In this document: piece after piece, positions 1-6,177 of the stretch
Layout: every line of letters starts with the position of its first letter
Numbering within the stretch: position 1 is the stretch's first letter
NCBI GenBank assembly: GCA_964467315.1
Contig: CAYXSA010000102.1
Span: 1 to 14,854, forward strand
Source of the DNA: JAAFIM01 sp964467315
GTDB taxonomy: Bacteria; Bacteroidota; Bacteroidia; Chitinophagales; Saprospiraceae
Reading direction: 5' to 3'
DNA length: 14,854 nucleotides
Notes under the pieces: generated by a model
Database searches by the model: none
The model's input: the letters and a program-made list of their open reading frames with translations, nothing else
Told to the model about the DNA's origin: nothing
Position numbers and translations under genes: made by a program

Positions 1-8
1 TTTTACCA

Positions 9-16
9 CAAATATA
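9..16 (-). promoter_or_regulatory. Possible leftward -7 box at the window edge
   Basis: Minus-strand TATATTTG next to element copy A. It could serve a gene leaving the window on the left. No -33 match is seen. Confidence 0.25.
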
Positions 17-18
17 TA

Positions 19-171
19 GCGTGAGGGATAGTAGGGGCGAATCAACATTCGCCCCAGCGGGGGCGATGATGATACGCCCCGCATAGCCCGACCGCCGCGT
101 CCCCTAGGGGCAGCCCCATGTGGCTGCCCCCACGCCGCCCCTTTGGCGGCGTGGGGCGCGGCGGGCACGCC
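19..171 (+). repeat. Modular hairpin element, copy A
   Basis: Begins GCGTGAGGGATAGTAG and ends GCGGGCACGCC, with ATAGCCCGACC inside. The first variable part holds two hairpins: GGGGCGAAT/ATTCGCCCC (about 36-57) and a GC-rich one closed by GCGGGG/CCCCGC (about 58-81). The second part after AGCCCGACC is itself branched: outer GCCGCG/CGCGGC, with inner hairpins GGGGCAGCC/GGCTGCCCC and CGCCGCC/GGCGGCG. An A-run follows directly. It is the longest of the five copies. It sits immediately upstream of sbcD (ATG 193) and must lie in or near that gene's leader. Confidence 0.8.
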
Positions 172-192
172 AAAAAACACAAAGCACAAGCC

Positions 193-1449
193 ATGAAAAT
201 TTTACATACTGCCGACTGGCATTTGGGCGTAAAGCTGGAAAATCTGCTGCGCAATGAGGAACACGAAAAGGCTTTGGACTGGCTCACCGATTTGATAAAA
301 GCGGAAGAGGTGGAATTGCTGGTCTTGGCGGGCGATGTATTCGATGTGTTTATGCCCTCCAATCAGGCGCAGCGGCTGTACTATAATTTTCTGCGCGGGC
401 TTATCGGCTCTTGCTGTCAAACGGTGGTTATTGTGGGCGGCAATCACGATTCGCCCAACCTTTTGGAGGCATCGCGGGAGCTTTTGCACCTACTCAATAT
501 ACATGTTATCGCCAACCCTCCGAGCGATAAAACGGCGCAAATCATTGAGGTAAAAAACAAAAAAAAGCAGCTTCGCGCCGTCGTAGCCGCCGTACCTTTT
601 TTGCACGAAAGCCATTTGCGAAAATTGCAAGTGGGCGAAACGGGGGACGAGCGGCGGGAGCAAATCCGCGCCGCCATTGCGCAGCATTATAGCGAATTGG
701 CGAAAGAAATGGAGGTGTATGCCTCGCGCAGTGTACCCCTTATCGCTACAGGGCACTTGTTTGTAGCGGGCGGCGAGCGCGGCGAGCGCCAAAATACCAT
801 ACATCTGGGCAATATCGATGTGCTGCCCGCTTCGGCTTTTCCTACCCTTTTTGATTATATCGCTTTGGGGCATTTGCATAAGGCGCACAGCGTCGGCGAG
901 CAAAAAATTCGCTATTCGGGCTCCTTAATTCCTATCGATTTTAGCGAGGCAAATTATGAACATTCCGTGTACATCGTGGAGTTTGAGGGCAGAGCTATCA
1001 AAGAAATAGTAAGGCACAAAAACCCGATTGCACGCCGCTTGCGGCTCTTGCGCGGTACGCTGGAGCAGGTAGAGGAATTGATACGCCAGCATCCCGAACC
1101 GCTTTTCGATAAACAGCCCTTTCCGCCGACCTGGCTGCGCGTAGAGGTCGAAACAAAAGAACCCTACATACCCGAACTGAAGCAACATCTGCTAACGATT
1201 ATCGGCAAAAAAAGGCTCGAAATCGTCGGCGAACCCATACAAAGGCGACAAGTAGACAGCGAGAGCGAAGAAGCCCTACACGACAGCCTGAAATCTATCC
1301 CATCCCTCGCCGATATAGGTGTAGACGAGGTTTTCGCCATGCGCCTAAAACTCGAAGGGCAGCAAGACGAAGCCGAAATAAAACGCCTGCAAGACGATTT
1401 TCTCGACCTCCAAGACTGGTGGCAGCAGAAAGTGAAAAGTGAAAAGTGA
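193..1449 (+). CDS. sbcD: SbcD-type DNA exonuclease subunit (Mre11-like metallophosphoesterase)
   Basis: 418 aa. The SbcD/Mre11 family is the nuclease half of the SbcCD complex, which acts on DNA ends and hairpins in the cytoplasm using two metal ions. The metal-binding motifs are all visible: DWHLG (D8, H10), GDVFD (D48), GNHD (N84, H85, D86), TGH (H188) and GHLH (H227, H229). A C-terminal capping region follows, and the length is normal. I chose ATG 193 because MKILHTADWH is the canonical N-terminus. An in-frame ATG at 118 would add 25 residues translated from the hairpin element at 19-171. The last residues (VKSEK) and the stop codon are encoded by the heptad array that starts at 1431. No sbcC follows; the next gene is convergent. 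The family call is firm. The partner is either encoded elsewhere or absent. Confidence 0.93.
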   Translation: MKILHTADWHLGVKLENLLRNEEHEKALDWLTDLIKAEEVELLVLAGDVFDVFMPSNQAQRLYYNFLRGLIGSCCQTVVIVGGNHDSPNLLEASRELLHLLNIHVIANPPSDKTAQIIEVKNKKKQLRAVVAAVPFLHESHLRKLQVGETGDERREQIRAAIAQHYSELAKEMEVYASRSVPLIATGHLFVAGGERGERQNTIHLGNIDVLPASAFPTLFDYIALGHLHKAHSVGEQKIRYSGSLIPIDFSEANYEHSVYIVEFEGRAIKEIVRHKNPIARRLRLLRGTLEQVEELIRQHPEPLFDKQPFPPTWLRVEVETKEPYIPELKQHLLTIIGKKRLEIVGEPIQRRQVDSESEEALHDSLKSIPSLADIGVDEVFAMRLKLEGQQDEAEIKRLQDDFLDLQDWWQQKVKSEK

Positions 1450-1489
1450 AAAGTGAAAAGTGAAAAGTGAAAAGTGAAAAGTGAAAAGT
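1431..1489 (+). repeat. Heptanucleotide tandem array (AGTGAAA)8
   Basis: Eight perfect 7-bp copies (1431-1486) plus three bases. The array begins inside the sbcD coding sequence and supplies its last codons and stop. It is inverted relative to the array at 1703-1737. Confidence 0.95.
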
Positions 1490-1702
1490 AGTTTTTTATG
1501 TGCAACAATAGCCCCAAAGGGGTTTGCCTTTCGTAGCCGTTGGCAAGCGTAGCCTTGCCTGCGGCACAAACGTCATTGCGGGAACGTCATTGCGGGCTTG
1601 ACCTGCAATCACCCGCAAAGCACAACGATGCAGCGCACAAAAAGCTTTGCGTAACATCAGATTTAAGTACTTGACAATCAATTATTTATGCATCAAGTAC
1701 TA
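1490..1702. repeat. Intergenic repeat-rich spacer between two inverted heptad arrays
   Basis: No gene is seen. It holds small hairpins (GCCCCAAAGGGG near 1511-1522; GGCAAG/CTTGCC near 1541-1558), a direct repeat CGTCATTGCGGG at 1571-1582 and 1585-1596 followed by a GCTTGACCTGCAATC stretch of a kind I associate with dispersed intergenic repeats, and a perfect 9-bp inverted repeat AGTACTTGA/TCAAGTACT (1666-1674, 1693-1701) with an 18-bp loop that abuts the right-hand heptad array. Confidence 0.6.
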
Positions 1703-1737
1703 TTTTCACTTTTCACTTTTCACTTTTCACTTTTCGC
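1703..1737 (-). repeat. Heptanucleotide tandem array (TTTTCAC)4, inverted
   Basis: Four perfect copies of TTTTCAC and one variant (TTTTCGC). It is the reverse complement of the 1431-1489 repeat unit. It provides the final codons and stop of the ABC ATPase gene on the minus strand. Confidence 0.93.
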
Positions 1738-2361
1738 TCCCTTATAGTCCCAGAGTCGTAGACGATGCTGGCACTGCGCGAAATCGCTTTCCACATTGGA
1801 GGCTATCACCAGGGTACGATTGTCGCTATGGGTTTGCAGTAAGTTTTGAAACCAGTCTGCACCCTGTGTATCGAGGGTGATGCTGGGCTCATCGAGCAGC
1901 AGTAGGGGCGCATCGGAGCAGATAGCGAGGGCTAATTTTACGCGCTGGCGCATACCAGAGGAAAAAAACTTTAGGGGCTTTTGTAGGTTGCTGCGCGAAA
2001 AGCCGAGCGCTTGGGCTATATCTTGGCGTTTTTGCTCCTGTTGCCATGCCTTAAAATGCTGTTGAAAATCGAGCATCTCGAGCAAATTATATTCTTCTAT
2101 CAGACCTGTATAGGGGGCAGCCATAGCGGCGTGCCGATACAGGTCTTCGCGCTCTATCGCTGCCCCTTCGAGTTGATAAGTCACACTACCTTCTGAAGGG
2201 GATAGATAAGCGGCGATGATTTGCATAAGGGTAGATTTTCCTGCGCCGTTTTGCCCTTCGATGGCATAGGTTTTCCCTTGCTCGAAAGTAAAGGAAAGTT
2301 GGCGGAAAATCCATTCCCATTTATAGCGTTTGGCGACGGCTTGGAGCTGTACGGCGAGCAT
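1720..2361 (-). CDS. ABC transporter ATP-binding protein, orphan
   Basis: 213 aa from ATG 2361. A TTG at 2391 would add 10 residues but overlaps the end of recN. This is a single nucleotide-binding domain: Walker A GQNGAGKST (36-44), a divergent signature FSSGMRQR (133-140), Walker B LLLLDEP (153-159) and D-loop SITLD. Two positions look unusual. The switch-loop His is replaced in IASN (N189), and no clear Q-loop Gln is seen around AAPYTG (81-86). The overall shape recalls CcmA or ABC-2 type exporter ATPases. No permease is encoded nearby, so the substrate is unknown and the protein probably pairs with a membrane partner encoded elsewhere. It lies 13 bp downstream of recN and is probably co-transcribed with it. 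Its C-terminal KSEK and stop come from the inverted heptad array at 1703-1737. Confidence 0.85.
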   Translation of the reverse strand: MLAVQLQAVAKRYKWEWIFRQLSFTFEQGKTYAIEGQNGAGKSTLMQIIAAYLSPSEGSVTYQLEGAAIEREDLYRHAAMAAPYTGLIEEYNLLEMLDFQQHFKAWQQEQKRQDIAQALGFSRSNLQKPLKFFSSGMRQRVKLALAICSDAPLLLLDEPSITLDTQGADWFQNLLQTHSDNRTLVIASNVESDFAQCQHRLRLWDYKGAKSEK

Positions 2362-2374
2362 GGGGCTTGGTTTT

Positions 2375-4039
2375 TTACTCGCGTCCTGCAAGCAATTCTT
2401 GAGCGTTGAGTTTGGCGGCGGCGGTGGGTGGGTTACCGCTAAGCATTTTAGCGATTTCTATCATGCGCTCATCTAAGGAGAGTTTGCGGATAGCGGTGGC
2501 GGTGCGGTCTTCGCGTATGCTTTTGTGCACGAAGTAGTGTGTATGCGCTTTTGCGGCGATTTGCGGCGAATGCGTGATGGTGATAACCTGATGCTCGGCG
2601 GCTAAGTCGCGCAAAATAAGGCTCATCTGGTGGGCTACCTCGCCCGAAACGCCCGCGTCTATCTCGTCGAAAATCAAAGTCGGCAGCGGGATAGCGCTGG
2701 CTACGAGCGATTTTATGCAGAGTGCCAAGCGCGACAGCTCCCCGCCAGAAGCCACACTTTTGATGGCTTCGAGCCGAGAGCCTTTATTGGCAGTAAATAG
2801 AAACTGTATGAGGTCTGTGCCTGTGGCGGATAATTCTTGATTGGGCTGTATATCGGCTTTCAAGCGGGCATGCGGCATAGAAAGCTGGGTGAGTAGCTTC
2901 TGTATTTTTGCCTCAAAATCGCCCACGACGCTTTGCCGTCCTGCGCTAATTTGCCGCCCCAATTCTCGCAATTCGGCGCTTTGTTTTTCCAGACTTAGCT
3001 CCAAATTGGCGATGTCGGCGCTTAGGTTTTGCCGAGCCAAAATTTTTGCTTGCAGGTCTTTTTGTAGGGTGAGCAACTCGGTACTGCTTAGGGCGTTGTG
3101 TTTTTTTAGCAGCCGATTGATTTGGTTCAGTCGGGTCGTGATGGCTTCGAGGGCATTGGGATTAAATTCGCTACCGTAGGCGATTTCTTGCAAGAGCGCC
3201 GATATATCTTCTGCCTCGTCGCGCATGGCTTCCAAGCGCTCAAAAAGCCCGTTCAAATCCTTGTGATAGGGCAAAATGCTGACCAAGGGACGCATCAGGT
3301 CGCTTAGTTGGTCGACGATAGAGCCGCTGCGCTGCTCCGTGAGCAGCTGCGTAGCGCCGCCGATGGCAGCCTGTATTTCTTCTGCGTGGCTAAGTTGTTT
3401 TTGCTGCTGCTCCAGCTCCTCTTCTTCGCCCTCTTTTAGTTGGGCTTTTTTGAGTTCTTTGAGCTGAAAGCGGGCAAATTCGTCTGCCTGCTCTGCTCTG
3501 CCTTGCTCCTCGCGCATCTGCCGCAAGCGCCGATTTTGCTCCTGATACTGCCGAAAAAGCGTTTGGTATTGGCTCAAAAGGGGGGCATGATTGGCGAGGG
3601 CATCGACGACGCGAGTCTGAAAAATGGGCGTTTGTATGTCGAGCGTATCAAATTGCTGATGCAGGTCGATGAGCGTGGCGCAGATATGCTCCAGCGCCTG
3701 CACCTTTACGGGCGTGTCGTTGATAAATGCGCGCGATTTTCCGCTCGGCAGTATCTCGCGGCGGATAATCGTATCATCGCTATAGTCCAAATCCTCCGCC
3801 TCAAAAAGCTCCTGCAAACGATAAGCGGCAATCTTAAAATGTGCCTCTACGACGCATTTTTCCGCCGTATTAAAAAGCACCTTGCTTTCCGCCCTGCGCC
3901 CCATTACCAAGCCCAATGCGCCCATAATTATCGACTTTCCCGCGCCCGTTTCGCCCGTGATGATGGTCAAATTGTTGGAAAAATCTATCTGCAGCGACTC
4001 AATCAGGGCGTAATTTTGTATAGATAAGCTTTGTATCAT
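2375..4039 (-). CDS. recN: DNA repair protein RecN
   Basis: 554 aa, the usual RecN length. RecN is an SMC-like ATPase of double-strand-break repair that acts on DNA in the cytoplasm. The N-terminal ATPase half begins MIQSLSIQNYALI and carries Walker A GETGAGKS (29-36). A long Gln/Glu/Leu-rich middle (roughly residues 150-370) is consistent with antiparallel coiled coil. The C-terminal half carries signature SGGELS (431-436), Walker B LIFDE (455-459) and switch ITH (H490). I chose ATG 4039 because the family N-terminus starts there; an upstream in-frame start at 4126 adds 29 atypical residues. A TAAATTTG motif at 4052-4059 is a possible -7 box just upstream. The ABC ATPase gene follows 13 bp after the stop. 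Confidence 0.95.
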   Translation of the reverse strand: MIQSLSIQNYALIESLQIDFSNNLTIITGETGAGKSIIMGALGLVMGRRAESKVLFNTAEKCVVEAHFKIAAYRLQELFEAEDLDYSDDTIIRREILPSGKSRAFINDTPVKVQALEHICATLIDLHQQFDTLDIQTPIFQTRVVDALANHAPLLSQYQTLFRQYQEQNRRLRQMREEQGRAEQADEFARFQLKELKKAQLKEGEEEELEQQQKQLSHAEEIQAAIGGATQLLTEQRSGSIVDQLSDLMRPLVSILPYHKDLNGLFERLEAMRDEAEDISALLQEIAYGSEFNPNALEAITTRLNQINRLLKKHNALSSTELLTLQKDLQAKILARQNLSADIANLELSLEKQSAELRELGRQISAGRQSVVGDFEAKIQKLLTQLSMPHARLKADIQPNQELSATGTDLIQFLFTANKGSRLEAIKSVASGGELSRLALCIKSLVASAIPLPTLIFDEIDAGVSGEVAHQMSLILRDLAAEHQVITITHSPQIAAKAHTHYFVHKSIREDRTATAIRKLSLDERMIEIAKMLSGNPPTAAAKLNAQELLAGRE

Positions 4040-4051
4040 GATAGCAATGCA

Positions 4052-4059
4052 CAAATTTA
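4052..4059 (-). promoter_or_regulatory. Possible -7 box of recN
   Basis: Minus-strand TAAATTTG, 12 bp upstream of the recN ATG, would give a very short leader. No matching -33 TTG is seen. Confidence 0.35.
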
Positions 4060-4171
4060 TTGCAAGGTACGTGTTTTTTTTGAATTGCACCAACGAAAAA
4101 GCTGCTTTTCGATGGTAAAAATACAATTTAAGCGCAAGATGCGTATACGAAATTTTGGGCGAAAAGGTTGT

Positions 4172-4252
4172 GGGCGTGCCCGCAGCCCTAAAAAGGGGCT
4201 GCGGTCGGGCTGTCTGAGCCGTAGCATGCTACGGCTCTACCATCCCTCACGC
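4172..4252 (-). repeat. Modular hairpin element, copy D (minus orientation)
   Basis: Read on the minus strand it begins GCGTGAGGGATGGTAG, carries a hairpin with arms GAGCCGTAGC/GCTACGGCTC, then AGCCCGACC, a stem CGCAGCCC/GGGCTGCG with a T-rich loop, and ends GGGCACGCCC. The terminal stem differs in sequence from copies B and C but pairs perfectly. This is the shortest copy. It lies between the divergent recN and the 4347 gene. A further GC-rich stretch at 4253-4285 resembles the 5' flank of copy B. Confidence 0.8.
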
Positions 4253-4316
4253 GTTGCGCCCGCTACGCGGTCGCGCGCAGGCTCTACAGTTCCTGCCAAT
4301 CGACAACAAAAAAGTA

Positions 4317-4324
4317 TATCTTTG
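4317..4324 (+). promoter_or_regulatory. -7 box of the 4347 membrane-protein gene
   Basis: TATCTTTG matches TAnnTTTG and ends 22 bp before the ATG. No good TTG is seen at the expected spacing upstream. Confidence 0.5.
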
Positions 4325-4346
4325 CAGATAAATTCATGCTTATCGT

Positions 4347-4865
4347 ATGTCGCAAAATACTGCATTTTTTAGGTTTATGCTTCGCCAAAGCTGGATGGAT
4401 GCACGAGGGCATTTGACCTACATCGGCAAAACGATACTTTTTTTGCTGGCTTGCTTTTTGGGGACTTTGCTCTATTACTCAACGGGGGGAGCGCAGGAAA
4501 ATAGAGAGGTTTTATTATTTCTTGTGCCTTTAGCGATGCTGTTGCCTTTTCTTGTTTTTTTGCTGCTGCATTATCTGCTGCGCTATTGGGGTTTGCCTCG
4601 CCAATGGGGCTATCTGCTGCCTTTGCTTTTGGTTTTTGCGGCGCTTTTGTTTTGGGATTTTTTAGAAACGCCTCAAGGGGTAGATTGGTGGGAACGGCTA
4701 AAAAATACGAATAGGAATTTGGGGGATATACTGCCTTTTTATATATCGGCTTTGTTTTTTGTCGGCTTGGGGACTTATTTGGAGTTGCGTTTTGTGCCCG
4801 CAGAGGAGCAGCCGCCGCAAACGGGGGTAGATATTTTAGACGATTTCGATACAAAAGAACGGTAG
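4347..4865 (+). CDS. Small four-helix membrane protein with C-terminal DILDDF tail
   Basis: 172 aa, function unknown. There are four hydrophobic segments at about residues 28-46, 56-78, 87-104 and 127-145, then a polar tail ending VDILDDFDTKER. It is clearly related to the products of 8306-8833 and 8830-9360. All three share GK-(x)n-L before helix 1, an FY/VY-(L/I) segment followed by a small-residue-T-x-LE motif in helix 4, and the DILDD tail. Positive charges before helix 1 suggest that both ends face the cytoplasm. The gene stands alone, divergent from recN, with a TATCTTTG promoter motif 22 bp upstream of the ATG. It has no recognised domain. It could be an orphan or founder copy of the family in the 7128-9832 operon. 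Confidence 0.82.
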   Translation: MSQNTAFFRFMLRQSWMDARGHLTYIGKTILFLLACFLGTLLYYSTGGAQENREVLLFLVPLAMLLPFLVFLLLHYLLRYWGLPRQWGYLLPLLLVFAALLFWDFLETPQGVDWWERLKNTNRNLGDILPFYISALFFVGLGTYLELRFVPAEEQPPQTGVDILDDFDTKER

Positions 4866-4903
4866 CGCCTGCGCCCGCCCGCCCTTTGCGGGCGCGGCTA
4901 CGC

Positions 4904-5010
4904 GCGTGAGGGATAGTAGGGGCAGACCAATGTGTCTGCCCTGTAAGGGCAGCACAGGGCTGCCCTGCATAGCCCGACCGCGCCGCCCTTTTTGGCGGCG
5001 CGGGCACGCC
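4904..5010 (+). repeat. Modular hairpin element, copy B
   Basis: GCGTGAGGGATAGTAG, then hairpins GGGCAGAC/GTCTGCCC and AGGGCAGC/GCTGCCCT, then GCATAGCCCGACC, then the stem GCGCCGCC/GGCGGCGC with loop CTTTTT, ending GGGCACGCC. An A-rich run follows (5014-5030). A separate GC-rich hairpin with a CTTTG loop precedes it at about 4871-4897. The element fills the gap between the converging 4347 gene and the barrel-like protein gene. Confidence 0.8.
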
Positions 5011-5027
5011 CCCAAAAAAAACATAAA

Positions 5028-5061
5028 AAAACCTCCACTGCCCGAAGGAAGTAGAGGTTTT
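5028..5061 (-). terminator. Intrinsic terminator of the barrel-like protein gene
   Basis: A 12-bp stem (5028-5039 with 5050-5061, one G-U pair in the minus-strand RNA) with a 10-base loop, followed on the minus strand by a long T-rich run (complement of 5014-5030). It lies 33 bp after the stop at 5095. Confidence 0.85.
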
Positions 5062-5094
5062 ATTTTTTTGCGTAGTATGCTGATATTCAGCGAT

Positions 5095-5610
5095 TTAGAA
5101 GCAGAAGCGCAGGGTGAGCGCCAGACCGTCTCCACCAAACCACCAACCGCCAACGAGGTCAAATTCGGGTTTCCAGTCCAAAGCCAGCGCGATAGGCGCG
5201 CCATTGAATTTGTATTCTATGCCCAAAACGCCGTCTAAGCCAACGACCACGTGATAACCGTCGTCTGTCCAACGGCTGCGATTGCCGTTGTTGTAGTGTC
5301 TGCTGTGCCAGCGGCTGATATGCAGACCGCCGCCCGCGTACCAAGAAAAGCCTTTGCCCAGCTCCCAATGGTGCTCAAATAAGCAGGTCAGGGTGCCGCC
5401 AAAATGCCCGTTCCAGCGGCTACCGCCGCCCCGCGTAGAAGCCAAAATCTCGAAAGCCCAAGGCGGCTTGAAAAAGTGCTTTACGCTCAATCCGTACTGA
5501 TAGCCGAAGCGTAGACCAATAGCGGTTTTGTAATCTTGCGCCTGCGTCTGCGCGCTTGTGCCTGCCAAGAGCGCAAACACCAATGCTAAAAGGGTAAGAA
5601 AACGTTTCAT
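5095..5610 (-). CDS. Exported small outer-membrane beta-barrel-like protein
   Basis: 171 aa from ATG 5610. The signal peptide is clear: MKRF, then a hydrophobic core LLALVFALLAG, with probable cleavage near TSA or AQ (residues 20-25). The mature part is rich in Gly, Trp, Tyr and His and shows alternating strand patterns (GLRFGYQYGLSV, WYAGGGLHI). It ends in LTLRFCF, a terminal aromatic typical of outer-membrane barrels. This fits a small OmpA/OmpW-like beta-barrel of the Bacteroidota outer membrane. No enzyme motif is seen. An in-frame start at 5712 would place a non-signal sequence before the signal peptide and is rejected. The gene is monocistronic and is followed by a strong intrinsic terminator at 5028-5061. 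Confidence 0.8.
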   Translation of the reverse strand: MKRFLTLLALVFALLAGTSAQTQAQDYKTAIGLRFGYQYGLSVKHFFKPPWAFEILASTRGGGSRWNGHFGGTLTCLFEHHWELGKGFSWYAGGGLHISRWHSRHYNNGNRSRWTDDGYHVVVGLDGVLGIEYKFNGAPIALALDWKPEFDLVGGWWFGGDGLALTLRFCF

Positions 5611-5710
5611 AAACAAACAATTTAGGTTGTGAATAGATAGCAGTTTGTTGGGAGGCTGTGCAATGACATTGCAAATTAAAGTAATCTTCATCAAAAATCG
5701 TGCGAAAGTC

Positions 5711-5758
5711 AAAAAAAAACTGCTACAAAGGACTTTTTAATGACCTTGTAGCAGTTTT
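5711..5758 (-). terminator. Intrinsic terminator after the sigma/anti-sigma genes
   Basis: Stem AAAACTGCTACAA (5716-5728) pairs perfectly with 5746-5758, extended by GG/CC past a one-base bulge. On the minus strand it is followed by a T-run (complement of 5711-5719). It lies about 45 bp after the stop at 5804. Confidence 0.85.
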
Positions 5759-5803
5759 GTGTATGTTTTGCGCCCAATATTTTGCGCGTATAGCGATGAC
5801 GAG

Positions 5804-6055
5804 TTATGAAGCGGAGTGGGGCGTGAGGCTGATTTTGGACTTGATGCTTTGTATGAGCGCGGGGGATACGGTCTTTCGACTGAGTTTCTGTCGTAAGAAT
5901 TCTCTAAATGATTGTTCCTGTTGTAGTTCCGTAAGGTACTGCGGGGAAGAGCGTATAATGCTAAGAAAATCGCGCTCTTCTTCTTTGTTGAGCGCGCCGT
6001 CCAGATACATCATGAGTCTGCGGCGGAAGTCCTGTTCATTGCCAAATGCGTTCAT
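5804..6055 (-). CDS. Short putative anti-sigma factor, lacking zinc ligands
   Basis: 83 aa. It lies 122 bp downstream of the ECF sigma gene on the same strand. The N-terminal half (FRRRLMMYLDGALNKEEERDF) matches the helix pattern of the small zinc-finger-like anti-sigma (ZAS) proteins that follow ECF sigma genes: a YLDG-L-EE turn, then the segment that normally holds HxxxCxxC. Here that stretch reads SIIRSSPQYLTEL and has no Cys or His, so a structural zinc is not expected. There is no transmembrane segment, so it would be cytoplasmic. The C-terminal basic stretch (LRQKLSRK...SIKSKI) could contact the sigma factor. The function is inferred from position and pattern. A terminator follows at 5711-5758. 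Confidence 0.65.
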   Translation of the reverse strand: MNAFGNEQDFRRRLMMYLDGALNKEEERDFLSIIRSSPQYLTELQQEQSFREFLRQKLSRKTVSPALIQSIKSKISLTPHSAS

Positions 6056-6149
6056 AACTCGTCGAAGTTTTGAAGTGTTTATGATAAAAAAGGTTGAAAA
6101 TGTGTGTGTGGGTGTGCGAAAGCGAAGAAGTATTAAGCAGCCAAAATAT

Positions 6150-6168
6150 ACTTACTACTTACTACTTA
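6150..6168. repeat. Short heptad array (ACTTACT)2.7
   Basis: Two perfect 7-bp copies plus ACTTA, lying about 10 bp downstream (minus strand) of the ECF sigma stop, in the gap before the putative anti-sigma gene. Confidence 0.7.
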
Positions 6169-6177
6169 TGAAGCCAG

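Larger units (their letters stand above)
4060..4346. other. Non-coding region between recN and the 4347 gene
   Basis: About 300 bp separate the two divergent starts. The region holds AT-rich sequence next to recN, element copy D (4172-4252), a GC-rich palindromic stretch (4253-4285) and the promoter motif of the 4347 gene. I see no gene in it. Confidence 0.6.

Noticed and set aside
19..171. Element copies as ordinary intrinsic terminators
   Set aside because: Copies A and D lie upstream of genes, the stems are followed by A-runs and not T-runs on their own strand, and the fixed ends and core are not needed for termination. Separate clear terminators are present near copies B, C and E.
118..192. 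N-terminal extension of sbcD from an upstream ATG
   Set aside because: The 25 extra residues translate the hairpin element and precede the canonical MKILHTADWH start.
1561..1640. tRNA or small RNA gene in the spacer
   Set aside because: No cloverleaf or tRNA consensus; the direct repeats fit a dispersed intergenic repeat better.
3440..4027. Long plus-strand open frame opposite recN
   Set aside because: Antisense to a firmly identified RecN, with no recognisable domain; a by-product of GC-biased codon use.
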